This document shows positions 36,490 through 47,623 of a stretch of DNA of 64,000 nucleotides, piece by piece. Under the pieces are notes generated by a model that worked only from the letters and a program-made list of their open reading frames with translations, made no database searches and was not told the DNA's origin. The stretch's first letter is position 1. Each line of letters opens with the position of its first letter. This stretch comes from Vigna angularis (lineage: Eukaryota > Streptophyta > Magnoliopsida > Fabales > Fabaceae). Location: assembly GCF_016808095.1 (NCBI RefSeq), contig NC_068970.1:13374501-13438500 (forward strand), in the 5' to 3' direction. A program made the translations under genes and the position numbers.

Positions 36490-37774
36490 GGTTTAAATCC
36501 TTTAATTGTCTTTATTTATGTGAGATTTTTCTATTTTGATCCCCTCCTTATGAGAATCTTCAGTTGAGTCCTTATAAGTGTTAATTTGAATCAATTGAGC
36601 CTTTGCCGTTAAACTTAGTTAATGGAGTTAAGTTTTTACACAGGTAGGAGGATGACGTGTTAATTTCTTTAAATGTGGCATGTTTAGAGTTGAAACGTGG
36701 CATTTGGCCATCTTTTTCTCCTTTTTACATCTTCTCGTCATTCCCAATCTCAATCTTCTTCTCCATTCTCAGCACTCTTTGTAAATTGGTACGCTCCCCT
36801 TCTAAAGCTACCAATCCAATAATTCTCCTTTCTTTAACTTCAGTTACGCTCTTTATTTTTCGCGCAGGCGTTAGGTTTTCATTTCCTTTGTTCTGTTTCA
36901 TTTTTCTTCTTGGTCATTGTCGAGGACAACAATAATGGGAGCGGTTTGTTCGGCTGGCATGGTGGAGAGAAATGTTGAACTTGGAGGAAAGAATTTCGGC
37001 TTTTCTGGGATTCTTATAAAGGAAAATAGCTTTGTGATTCATGAAGATGCTATTTCAAATTCCAAGTCTGATAGTGGTCAAGGTAGAAAGCAAAAGAGGC
37101 ACGACTCTGGATTTTACAAAGAGGAGCTGTTTCGTGATTTCACGATTTGGGCGAAGGGAAAAGTTTCGTGATTTGCATCCCATTTGATTACGGTAATGAA
37201 ACAACCTTGGTGGCTATGTGTTGCTCTGGTAGTGTGAGAAGCTCGAGGTGGTTGCTCGCGATTTGCAGGTCAGCAAAGATGATGGCTCGCGATAAAGGAG
37301 GAGTTGCTCCGTCACGGTGGTTGGAAGATGAGCAAAGTCGCAATTTAGGGTTTTTGGTGCGAAGAGTTTTGGGACTTTCTGTGTTTCAGGTTTTGTAGGT
37401 TGCGAGGAAGTGTTTAGCGATAAAGGAGATGAAGCGAGGAGCTTCGTCTCGCGATGGCTTCTCCTTGCGGTGGCGTGAGGGTTTGCATTGGTGGTGGAGG
37501 GGACAATGAACTCCAGTGACTATATGAAAAATTGGAAAAAGTAATCAGAGAGGTTCACAAGCACATTACTCTCACATCAACATGCCACGTTTCAAAAAAT
37601 TGACACATCAACCTCCTACCTTTGCAAAAACTTAACCCCGTTAACTAAATTTAATGGCAAGGGCTCAATTGATTCAAATTAACACTTTTAAGGACTCAAT
37701 TGGAAATTCTAATAAGAAGGGAGATCAAAATAGAAAAATCACACGTAAATAGAGACAACTAAAGAGTTTAAACT
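36490..37774. mobile_element. Mutator-like element with long inverted repeats (candidate Pack-MULE)
   Basis: Terminal inverted repeats of about 200 bp: the left end starts GGTTTAAATCCTTTAATTGTC-like sequence and the reverse complement of the right end starts AGTTTAAACTCTTTAGTTGT. Both then run through TGATTTTTCTATTTTGATC, GTGTTAATTTGAATCAATTG and GGTTAAGTTTTT-like words. The flanking 9-bp direct repeat TTAAAATAA (36481-36489 and 37775-37783) is perfect, diagnostic of Mutator-type insertion. The 1285-bp element encodes no transposase. Its GC-richer interior (36840-37500) looks like captured host gene sequence. Confidence 0.93.
36935..37171 (+). pseudogene. Captured gene fragment, possibly N-terminus of a PSI/DUF668-type protein
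   Basis: A 78-residue frame starting MGAVCSAGMVERNVELGG, with Gly2 and Cys5 in an N-myristoylation/palmitoylation-like context. It resembles what I recall of the N-terminus of plant PSK SIMULATOR (DUF3475/DUF668) proteins, which associate with the cell periphery and affect growth; that match is from memory and not certain. The frame stops at 37171 where the family would be several hundred residues longer, so at most a first exon was captured. Further GC-rich sequence at 37172-37500 may be a second captured piece but I cannot assign it. Confidence 0.5.
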
Positions 37775-37783
37775 TTAAAATAA

Positions 37784-38990
37784 ACATATGTATCACTTCA
37801 ACCTTTTTACATGAATATGTTCATATTTTTCCTTGACCAATAGGTGCTAACAACTTTTTCATATTAAGAATTAAATTTTAAATTTAATTCATCTATTAAT
37901 AAGATTCACGTCTATTTTAAATTAATTTTATCTTTAACTCATTTATGCTTCTTATAATACTTATAATGGTGGTTGAATGTAATTTCTTTTGCTGAACTCT
38001 CAAATGTATCAATTTATATCTATTTTTGAAGCAACTTGAAAGATATTCTATAGAAGAAAGCCTTTTTTTTTCTTCTAAGAATCATGTTATGATGTTCTGT
38101 TAGTGTTATTTCTAACCTTTTAGTCCACGAAATTTCGGCAAATTTTTCTTTTAGATATTTTGAATTGAGTTTAAATTTTATCCACTTTAATTGTAAAAGT
38201 GGCACAGTTTATTATTTAAAAATTATTTTTAGTAAGATTATTAGTATTTAACTCTGTGAATTAAAAGTATATGTGCTTGTATTGTAAATCCAAAGTTTAT
38301 AATAAATATATAATTTTAAAATTGAATTATATTATTATTAAAATTTAGAACAAAATTTTCAGCATATTTAAATTATTATAAAATTATTTCATGATCCTAT
38401 AAATTTTATTAAAAAAATCTAGTGAAAAGATATTCCATGAAAACTATGATAATAATTGACAAGATAAAGAGATAAAAGTTAGTATAACAGATAAATCGAT
38501 GTCATAAAAAAAGATAAATGTCAATAAAATATTCATTATAATTAGTGTGAATTCTTATTAGTCATCTCAAAGTTCAAAGTTAAATTAAAATCGAAACTAT
38601 GGAGATAGTAAAAGTAGCTTCACATGTATCAAAGGATAAAAGTTATCATTGGCGTCGTGAATTAATTAGCATAAAAATAATTGTATTGTTTTTGAAACAA
38701 TTTATTTGGTATAAGAATTGTTAAAATGAAGTTATATTATTTTCAGTAATATTCGTTTCAATAAAATGAATTTATATATAAAATTCCATGTAATAAAAAT
38801 GATGGATTATAAATACCTAGATTGGTTCATATGAAATTGACTAGGAGCAACAACACCGATTATCATTTAGAAATCTTTTAGAAAGCGATAATGAAGATGT
38901 TTAAAAGAAGGTTGAAAGCACGACAAGAATGGAGAATGGAGATGTCATATCTAAACTAAACTCAATGGTAGGTATGGCGTATTCTTCAGA
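37784..38990. other. AT-rich intergenic DNA, nothing recognised
   Basis: No coding frame or transposon end recognised. The minus-strand frame at 38020-38205 is AT-rich and unsupported. Confidence 0.6.
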
Positions 38991-38991
38991 T

Positions 38992-40390
38992 GGTTAGGTT
39001 TAAGGTTTAGAGCTTAGGGTTTAGGATTTAAGGTTTAGAGTTTAGGATTTATGACTAAGGTAAAGGTTAGGGTTAAAGTTAGGGTTTGGGGCTTAGGACT
39101 TAAGATTAGGGTTTAGGGCTTAAGGGTAGGGCTAGGGCTAGGACTAGGCTTAGGGTTTAGGATTTAGGGCTAGGGCTAGAGCTAGGCTTAGGGTTTATGG
39201 TTAGAGTTAGGGTTAGGATTAAGGTTAGGCTTTAGGTAAGGCTTAGGGTTAGGGTAAGGGGTTAGGGTTAGGGCTAAGTTTAGGGCTAGGGCTAAGGTTA
39301 GGGTTAGGGTTTACGGTTTAGGGCTAGGCTTAGGGCTTAAGGCTTAGGACTTATGGCTAGGGTTGGGTTTAAGGCTTAGAGCTTAGGACTTAGGGCTAGG
39401 GCTAGGGATAGGGATAGGGCTAGGGTTAGGGTTAGGGCTAGGGCTAAGGCTAGGGTTAGGGTTAGAGTTAGGGGGTTAGGGAGCGCTAGGGCTAGGATTA
39501 GAGCTAGGGCTAGGGCTAGGGCTAGGGCTAGGGTTAAGTTTAGGGGTAGGGTTAAAGTTAGGGTTTACAGTTTGGTTTAGGACTAGGGCTAATGTTAAGG
39601 TTAGGGATAAAAATAGGAAATAAGGTTAGGTTTAGGCGTTGAGGTTAGAGTTTAGGGTTTAGGGCATATGGTTAGGATTAAGTTAGTTAACTAACCATGG
39701 TCAATATTAACCACGGTTTATTAACCATAGATAACTAACCACGGTTAACTAACTATGGTTAACTAACCCCGGTCAACTAACCAAACCCTAAACCCTAAAC
39801 CCTAAACTCTAAACCCTAGCCCTAACCCCTAACTCCTAACCCCTAATTCCTAACCCCTAACCCTAAGCCTTAAGCCCTAAACCCTAACCTTAACCTATCC
39901 TTTAATTAACTAACCCTCAAATTTAACTAATAGTCACCTTCTAACTAACTAACCCCCTAATTAACTAACCTTCCCCTCTAACTACCTTACCCTCTATTTA
40001 ACCTAGTCTCTAACTAACTAACCCTCCCCATTAATTAATTAACTCTCACCTCTAACTAACTAACTTTCACTAACTCTCACCCTCTACTAACTAACCCTTC
40101 ACTCTAACCAACTTCTAACTAACCCTTATCCTCTAACTAACTAACCCTCTAACTAACTAACCCTCACCATTAGTTAACTAACCATTACCATGAATTAACT
40201 CACTCTCTAACTAGCAAACCCTCCCCCTAACCAATCTTTAACTAACCCTCCCCTCTAATTAACCATCACTCTCTAATTAACCCATCCTCTAACAAACTAA
40301 CCCTCCTCCGTTAACTAACTTACCCTCACTCCCTAACTAACTAACGCTCTCCTCTAACCAACCCTCATCCTCTAACTCACCCCCAGTTAA
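38992..40390. repeat. Degenerate telomere-like array, head-to-head, with CTAACTAAC repeats
   Basis: 38992-39690 is a G-rich run of GGTTTAGG, GGGTTAGGG and GGGCTAGGG words, related to the plant telomere unit TTTAGGG. 39690-39780 is a symmetrical stretch of GGTTAACTAACCATGGT-type palindromes. 39781-39905 is the complement orientation: CCCTAAACCCTAAACCC and CCCTAACCCC. 39906-40385 consists of CTAACTAACTAACCCTC-type repeats. So the strand switches from G-rich to C-rich at about 39.7 kb, the orientation expected of two telomere ends joined head to head. The array is highly degenerate. Interstitial telomere-like DNA can also arise from repair or inside transposons. Confidence 0.85.
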
Positions 40391-40410
40391 AAATGCATGA
40401 CAGACTACGC

Positions 40411-40987
40411 AGGGAATCCAAAACATACCCAATCAGATTGAGCATTGCTGTGCACTAAAGCAGGAAGCAAATACGCCAAAGTTTTATCCGAGCCAGTCTC
40501 AGCCAATTAAATCTCTACCCTTCATTGCCATGGGCTAATTAAATCCGTACAGGTTTCGGCACATCATGCCCATGCACGGCATAATTTCTTTCTCGGACAT
40601 GGCTCTCACCGCAGGGCACTCAACGTAAAAATTCTACTCAAAAGGGACCAAATTCCTAAAACTCTTCGAAAGTGTAATATTGTTCAAATCGTCCTACGCT
40701 AAAACTCCCAGGAGGGGATACAAATGGTGGAACCGGAGCAACGGGTGCGGATCCCAACCCGTTGGACCTAAAGACGCCATAGGGAACCGCGTCGCCGCGA
40801 CCGCCTAAAGACGGCGGCGGAATAGATCTAACGAAATGGCTTCGGCAAGAGAACAAGAAAAGCATGACTTTGTTTTCCTTTTACGTTAAACGATTGCAAA
40901 CGAAAAAAAAAGAAAGAATAGGAGAACGTACCTCCGACGACCGTGAAAAGAAGCGAGATCAGAGTATCTATCGTCGTAGGGGTTCAT
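40411..40987 (-). pseudogene. Decayed 5' fragment of a DEAD-box RNA helicase gene (RH20/RH30/DBP2 type)
   Basis: Reading the minus strand: exon 1 at 40987-40932 encodes MNPYDDRYSDLASFHGRR, then a GT-AG intron of 92 bp (40931-40840), then a Gly/Pro-rich exon from 40839 ending ...VGRFEQYYTFEE. After a frameshift, SFRNLVPFE, a stop codon, NFYVECPAVRAMSEKEIM, a garbled stretch where the Q motif should be, then PMAMKGRDLIG, a stop, and AETGSDKTLAYLLPALV. These match the N-terminus, pre-Q region and motif I (Walker A, normally AETGSGKT) of plant DBP2-like helicases. At least two stops, one frameshift, an internal deletion of the Q motif and a Gly-to-Asp change in motif I make it non-functional. It ends near 40432 at a probable exon end; the helicase core is absent. 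The retained intron rules out a processed retrocopy. Upstream DNA (41000-41210) looks like the original 5' UTR and promoter. Confidence 0.88.
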
Positions 40988-41210
40988 CTCGCAAAAGGCT
41001 AGGGTGCAGAAGAAAAAACCCAATCAAATGAATGTTTAGGAAATGATGGGAGAAAGAAAAACGAAAACAGAAAGAACGAGGGATTCGAAAACAGCAGCAC
41101 TCAGGTTGCTATTTGACAGTGGACGGAAAGGGACTCGCTTCATTTACTTATAGACACGTGTTCTTCTTTCCTCGTTTCTGTCACAGTTGCCCATTCAAAC
41201 ACCCCTCAAT

Positions 41211-42028
41211 CCTCTTAATTGAATTATTTAAAAAAATTAAAAAATATAATTGAACCAAATAAAAAGTAAGTATTTAATTAAATTTAAATTGTTTTTAAAA
41301 ATTTGAATCATATACTCTAAAATATCTTGATATAGTTTCAAGAATACGTGAACTAATTAAACAAATATTAAAGAATAATTAATAAAAATATGCAAATAAT
41401 TAAAAAAGTATACATAAATTCTTCCTATAATTTGGTGGATGAAGTTTATTTACTTTTCTCCCTTGTATAACTTTTTAGTTTAAATTATAAAAAAATAATG
41501 ATATTTTTAAAAAGTTTTATAATATAATATGAAAAAATAAAAACAATAAAAAATATAAAAGAATAACTTTAAACGAATACTTGAATGTGTTTGATATGTT
41601 ACTAAATATAATTTAAATAAAAGAAACATAAGAACTAAAATATTATATAATTGGAGAAAAAAAAAATCACAAAAATATAAATAAATTAAGTGTTTCTTTA
41701 GTTCATTAGGAGATAGACTTCCTCATTTAAGTTATGACCGGAAGACTAATTGAAAGAGAAATTACATAAATTATTTTTCCTCATAAACTGTAATTGCTTA
41801 ATAAGTTTCTGGATGTTCAAATTAATGATGAGTGAAGTTAGTATACGAATTTTGGAACTTAGTTTGACACTTGAATAATAATAGAGTTAGTGTTGTTTCA
41901 AGTTGAATGTCAATTATGTTGTTATTCATATGTATAATGTGTGATTTTTTAGAATGAGACTATCAAATTATAAAATGTGATTAACAAATATATTATTTTA
42001 TGAACAATGTTGTAAGTAATAATCCAAG

Positions 42029-42034
<6 letters not shown>
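41211..42034. other. AT-rich intergenic DNA, nothing recognised
   Basis: AT-rich sequence between the helicase fragment and a (TA)n tract; no feature could be supported. Confidence 0.6.

Positions 42035-42087
<53 letters not shown>
42035..42087. repeat. (TA)n microsatellite
   Basis: About 26 uninterrupted TA units directly at the left edge of the retroelement fragment at 42088-42923. Confidence 0.95.
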
Positions 42088-42090
<3 letters not shown>

Positions 42091-42922
42091 CCAAAGAAAG
42101 TTCTCCAAAGCTTTAGCATCCCTCACTACATTCTATGGCTTGCGTTCGGGGATCCTTACTCTTGGAGTTGGGAGAGTGCATGACACTCTGTTGGCCACTG
42201 CCCTCTCAAGGCAAGGATTGAAACCTTGATTCTCAGCTTCTCCTTAGTTGCTTTGAGCCCCTCTACTTCTTCCTTGAGTGATGTCTCCACACGAGCCATC
42301 CCTGCCTTGACCTCCTCCAAGGCAATCGTCGAAGGCACTCTCAAGTCCTTCTTGGTTGGATTCAAGCTCCTAAAGATATTCCTCTCCATCCGTCACATTG
42401 AGCTTCAATTCTCCCACGCCTGTCTCCAATTTCCGCTGACTTGGACCTCTTTCTTTGGTTGATCGTCAGACGGCCTTGGGCCAGTAACCTTGGAGGATGC
42501 CATGGCTCCACAACCTCGCTCTGATACCTGGTGTCACTTATAGCTTGCCTAGCTAACTTGCCCGCGCGACACTTGTGCAACGGACCTCTCTTGAGTAGAA
42601 CCCTATCTAAGACAGAAGAGATAGAAGTTAGACGACATTAGCAAACTTAGTATTGGTTTTCAGCTATTGGTGAAATTGTTTCTATTAGGGCTTAGTTGCT
42701 AAGCGGCTGTCAGTGTAGGTGAACCGAACTCGTATGGCTAGTATGTATTGTTTCCGTCAGTAGTTATGCGTGCGAGATAGAGTACTTTCAGGAGTTCGCG
42801 AAGTCTATTAGTTGCTTGCTTTCATTTTGAGTCTTTCTCGCATGCGTGACCATCATAATCGATGATTCTTGGCTACTTTATTAGGCATTTCCATCTTTTT
42901 TTGAGCTCCCCCTATATTAGTG

Positions 42923-42923
<1 letters not shown>
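42088..42923 (-). mobile_element. LTR-retrotransposon fragment: part of LTR, PBS and gag start
   Basis: On the minus strand, GGTATCAGAGC (about 42524-42514) matches an initiator-Met tRNA primer site. It is followed by a start MASSKVTG-like frame near 42502, and further on by a GC-rich, Glu/Lys-rich stretch ending in the 77-residue frame at 42389-42156, consistent with the N-terminal part of a gag-like protein with frameshifts. The sequence on the other side of the PBS (42530-42920) would then be LTR. The remainder of the element is missing. The fragment lies between two long (TA)n tracts, and I cannot place the LTR start exactly. Confidence 0.6.

Positions 42924-42989
<66 letters not shown>
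42924..42989. repeat. (TA)n microsatellite
   Basis: About 33 TA units directly at the right edge of the retroelement fragment. Confidence 0.95.
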
Positions 42990-42991
<2 letters not shown>

Positions 42992-43854
42992 CAAAGGATG
43001 TACTAATAAATTATTGATGCATGGTGGTATAAGTATTAAGTCAAATGATTTAATGAGATATTTAGATTTTAAAAATACATTTAGTTAGATTGGTAAATAT
43101 ATCTTATGGCAAGAGTAAATGAAGATTTCAAACATCAAGTTGTGGTAAAAAGCCACAAATACTCAACAAATGTGTAAGAGATTATTTTCCATGAGGTTGG
43201 TAGATGTGATACATACAAAGAAGGTAAATTTTGAGGCAAACCAAATTAGTATGATAGGTGTTGTTCCACCAACATTATTATTTGTTATATTGATAATGAG
43301 TTGATCATATGGGCTACTTAAACTCTAAAGTAGAAACTCTACATGCTTGTTTTCAACAATGTTGAATTTTCCATTGAAATCTAAGTGAATAAAATATTTA
43401 AATTATTGATGGGGTTCGTCACCTATATGAACTTATTAATTCAAAGTGTAGAGTTTCTTTTTAAAAAATATCATCGTGTCAAGTAGCTTAACTTCGTGTA
43501 TTTTAATAAGAATATCGCAATTCTCCTTTTTAATATTACTTTTCACAATATTGGACAAAATAACACGTGTTATTGTTAAGTGCAAATTTGTGATATCATT
43601 GTTATTAATTTATTTTCACTCTCAATTGGTAATGTTGACAAGTCTTTCTTCAATTGTATTTACACAGTTGTCTTCATCTTTAATTTACACAATGGGAAAT
43701 TATACTTTAAAACTTTTTCATATTATATTTCATTAATATGATTTTAAAATTAATTTATGCAACTTTCTTATGTAAATAATATTGTCTACTAAAACAATGA
43801 CAAGGTAAGTTATAGAAAAAAATAATTATGATGTAGGGATTACGCTTTTGTGGT
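42990..43854. other. AT-rich intergenic DNA, nothing recognised
   Basis: No recognised gene or element. The forward frame at 43476-43736 is AT-rich and has no domain or supporting context. Confidence 0.55.
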
Positions 43855-44400
43855 TATCCTGACACTCTTAATAATCATTCAGTCTCAAGTACAACAAGAT
43901 GGGTTATGTCAAGAGGAGTAGTAGAAAGTCCTAGTCTACAGTCGTATTCCTCTGCCATAGGTGGTTGATGAATTAACCTTGTGTGATAGCTTGAGTGGAC
44001 AAGTTGTTTCACCACTACAAGTGTAGAACTCGCTCGAGTCCGACATCAATACATTTATCTAGATAGTCAAGTCTAGAATGTAAGATGGTATGATTGGGAA
44101 TGTTTGATTTATGTGTGTTGATGTGTTGGGATTTATGTTTTTGTTATAAGTATATTCTTTGGTAAAGTAGTTTACCTTTTCTTCTTTGTTTGTTTTTCTG
44201 TTTATTCATTTTCTCTTTTATAACGATCACTTAAATAGTGAGCAGAATATTTTTATAGAGTAGGTGCTTGGTGGTGATGAAGAAAAAACATAGTTAGGAA
44301 GTTTCTTTCTTTTCATAAAATCTTCTGTAAACCGTGAATGTTGTGCTTTTATTTTAGTGTGACAGACGAAATCCTAATACAGTAGGAATTTTGTATATAT
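43855..44400 (+). mobile_element. Decayed LTR fragment related to the chromovirus LTRs
   Basis: Contains GTGGTTATCCTGACACTCTT, AATAATCATTCAGTCTCAAG, GTAGAAAGTCCTAGTCTACA and ACTACAAGTGTAGAACTC in the same order as the LTR blocks at 28560-28760, then an AACGATCAC...GAGCAGA stretch corresponding to 28980-29015. Neither LTR end could be recognised. Confidence 0.6.
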
Positions 44401-45205
44401 ATTTTGGTGTTATAGTTATGTTGAATAATTATAACAATATTTTATATGTTTTGTAGAGTTAATTATTTTCAATATGAATGTGTGATAAATCTTATAATAG
44501 TTTAAAACTATTAAGAATCTTTCCATTGAAATCATTAATCCATCCTCATTGTTATTCACTATTCATTTTGATATAATGTTCACTTGTTATAATACTAATT
44601 CATTTATAGCAATTATTTAATATATTTTTTAGTTAGTGTAGTTTTAATATTTTTTTAAAATTAATATAATAAATTTTTAAAAGCAATATTAACATCATTA
44701 AAAAAATAATGATTCATTATAATATGAACATTTTATTATTGTAAAAACAAAAATATATTCTTATAACAAATTATTATTTTCTAATTACATGAATATTAAC
44801 AAATGATTAAATTCATTCCTAAAATCAATCCTTTTAGGTGTTCTATCTATGTTTATGTTCCCATTCATTTTTAAATAATGAGATATACTCAAACACATGA
44901 TACTCCAACATACACATTAATATTCCAGATAAAACATACGAACAAACAAAGATTATATTGCACAAGAAAATTTACGTCATGTTTGAGTTTATTACATTCA
45001 ATCCTAGTGAAATGAGAGTTTAACTACTCTTATGCATTTAAAACATACAAGTTTAACAGAATACATAGATTAAATGGAGTCTTGATTTCGTAGATTCGCT
45101 TATGATCGAATTCCTAAGTTTCTCTATGTTTCCACACAATAGAACACATTTCTTTTTTTAGTTCATGATTTAATAACTACTTTTAGAAATTAACCTCTCG
45201 ATGGA

Positions 45206-45208
<3 letters not shown>

Positions 45209-45268
<60 letters not shown>
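45209..45268. repeat. (AT)n microsatellite
   Basis: About 30 uninterrupted AT units, followed at 45269-45305 by two copies of TTAAGTTTAACCCATATAA. Confidence 0.95.
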
Positions 45269-45271
<3 letters not shown>

Positions 45272-45692
45272 GTTTAACCCATATAACTTAAGTTTAACCC
45301 ATATAAGAGATTGACACCATTTTCAATCTTAAATTTTTAAACATTTATTTATAAATTTTTTTATAGTGCTTGACGTTGTCATTTCTACTCGATGAGAAAG
45401 TTCACACTTAAATTATTCTCAACATTTTTATTTGAGTATTTGATATTGAGTCTTTTTTATAAGAACTCTTCTCACCTTCAATTTTAATTGTTTTGCTTAA
45501 TAACAACTTTAAATGTGTTACTTCTTTATATACATTCCTTATTTTCTTCATCTTTATTTAATATCATACTTTCACTTAATAAATGGATTTTAACATGTTA
45601 TCTGTAATGTCTTGATAGACAATTAACGAAATTTATTTACATTATTAAAACATTTTTTTAACAAAAATAAAATAAAAACATATGTTGATTTA

Positions 45693-46202
45693 GTGCTGTC
45701 AAAATAGGTGAGAACCTGTGAGTCAATCTAGTTCACCACGAGTTTAGGCCGGGTTAGGTTAAAAAAAATTAAAACTTTGATATGGACCAATTTTGAGTCC
45801 AACCCACTAAGAACTCGATTCACCTAGATTGAATCTGTGGTGAGCCGGATTGGCTCGCCATACCCACCTAACTTTGTTTTTTGTACTTGCATTTAGATTA
45901 TATTTGGAGTTTTAGATGATTTTGGATTGTATTATATTTTTTTGTTTTGAATTATCTTTAAAATTTAACATAGATTGAAATTTATTTAGATTTGAATTAG
46001 AAAAACCTTTTTATTCTTTTGAAATTGAAAAAAAAAACTCGTAAATAAGTGAGCAACTTGTTTAACTCATCAACATGATGCATCATGCTAAATTCGAATT
46101 TTTTTAACTTGCTAATAAATAAGTCAGGTTAAATTGACTCACTAAATAATCAGTTGTGATGGACCAAATCGAGTTAAGTCATATGATCCATTTTGACAAC
46201 AC
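45693..46202. mobile_element. hAT-like MITE
   Basis: The left end GTGCTGTCAAAATAGG and the reverse complement of the right end GTGTTGTCAAAATGGATC form terminal inverted repeats. Flanks TTGATTTA (45685-45692) and TTGATTAT (46203-46210) share six of eight bases, fitting a worn 8-bp hAT duplication. It is 510 bp and non-coding. GTGYTGTCAAAATGG ends are familiar from plant hAT MITEs. Confidence 0.65.
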
Positions 46203-46210
46203 TTGATTAT

Positions 46211-47480
46211 ATTCTAAATAATAATAAGTATTTGTTAATAATATATATATATATATAGTATACATAATATAAGAATTTATAATTAAAAAATTATCATTTT
46301 AAAATATAATATGGAAGATTATTATACTAAAAATACATTATATGTTTGTTATATAAAAATGATAATTATTTTATATTATAAGTAAATTATTGAATGAAAA
46401 AAGAATAATATACAGAGAGAGAAAGAGAAAGATATGTATGGAGAGAGAAAGAGAGGAGTTAAAATACTTTATTGATTTTTGCATTGGTTCGAAAATCTAG
46501 AAAGATATTTATATTTTGATTAGTTTTTATTATATTCGTATTTTTTTTAAATTGTGTAATTAAGTTCTTTAGGTTATAATTATAGTAACAACGTTAAATA
46601 TATACTATGTGTCAATTTTTAATTTTTTTAAAAAAATTAATTTTTATTTATTTTAGTTTTTATTAATTAAAAACAAACTTTTATCACTTGTCAAATAAGT
46701 GAAGTCCGTATCTGAATATCAATTTAGTAGCTGTTTTTATTATTTTAATTCAATTCAATCTTAATTTTTTTAAAATTAAGAATTTTATCTATTTTTAAAT
46801 TGAGTCAAAATTTAACTTATATAAATTTTATAATGATAATTTTATTAAATATTTTTAGAAATATTAAATTTATTTAAATTTATGTTTTAAATTAAATTTT
46901 ATTTCTTTTAATTTTAAATATATTTATTTTAGACTGTTAAAATTGTTTTAAAATTTTAGATTTGAATTTATTAAATTGATATTTCTAAATCAATGCTAAA
47001 ATTTGTTTAGAAATTGTTGATTTATTATGTTATAAAAATATTTGAAATATAAATTTATAAATCTTATAAATTTATATATAATTATTTGAAATTTAAATTC
47101 AAATAAAAAATAATATTAAAGTTTAATATAATAAAATATCAATACAAATATATTTAAAATTTTAAATAAAATTTAATATAAAATATAAATTTAAATAACT
47201 TAATTTTATTAAAAATATTTAATAAAAATATTAAGCCTACTTTTTATTTAGTTATAGATTTGACATTGTGGATGTAAATAAAATTCCATATTTTTCTGCT
47301 TTGACATTTGATATATCAATTCCAGATTTATTCTATCATATAATGCGGTTCAAATCCTCATATTGGCCACAAGAAGGATCAATACACGACAGATAGATTG
47401 GACAAGGATTGAAGGTCAATTTTAGCTCTAATTTTTTTTTTTCAAATCCCATTTTCAACACCGTTCGTGTGTCACAGCCA
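46211..47480. other. AT-rich intergenic DNA, nothing recognised
   Basis: Extremely AT-rich, with a short AGAGAGAAAGAG run at about 46413-46455. The last part (47400-47600) may be the promoter of the next gene, but no clear box was found. Confidence 0.6.
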
Positions 47481-47623
47481 TGGTTGTGTTACAAAACCTC
47501 AGTTACCAGCCACCGGCAACCACCTCCATGTGCAGCACATGCCTGTCATTTAATTATATAATTAACACACTTCATCAATCATACAATAATTAAAGCACCA
47601 GCGCTTCCTCGTATACATATTTT

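Noticed and set aside
42514..42525. Possible tRNA-related sequence (GGTATCAGAGC)
   Set aside because: It is the primer-binding site of an inverted retroelement; no cloverleaf surrounds it.
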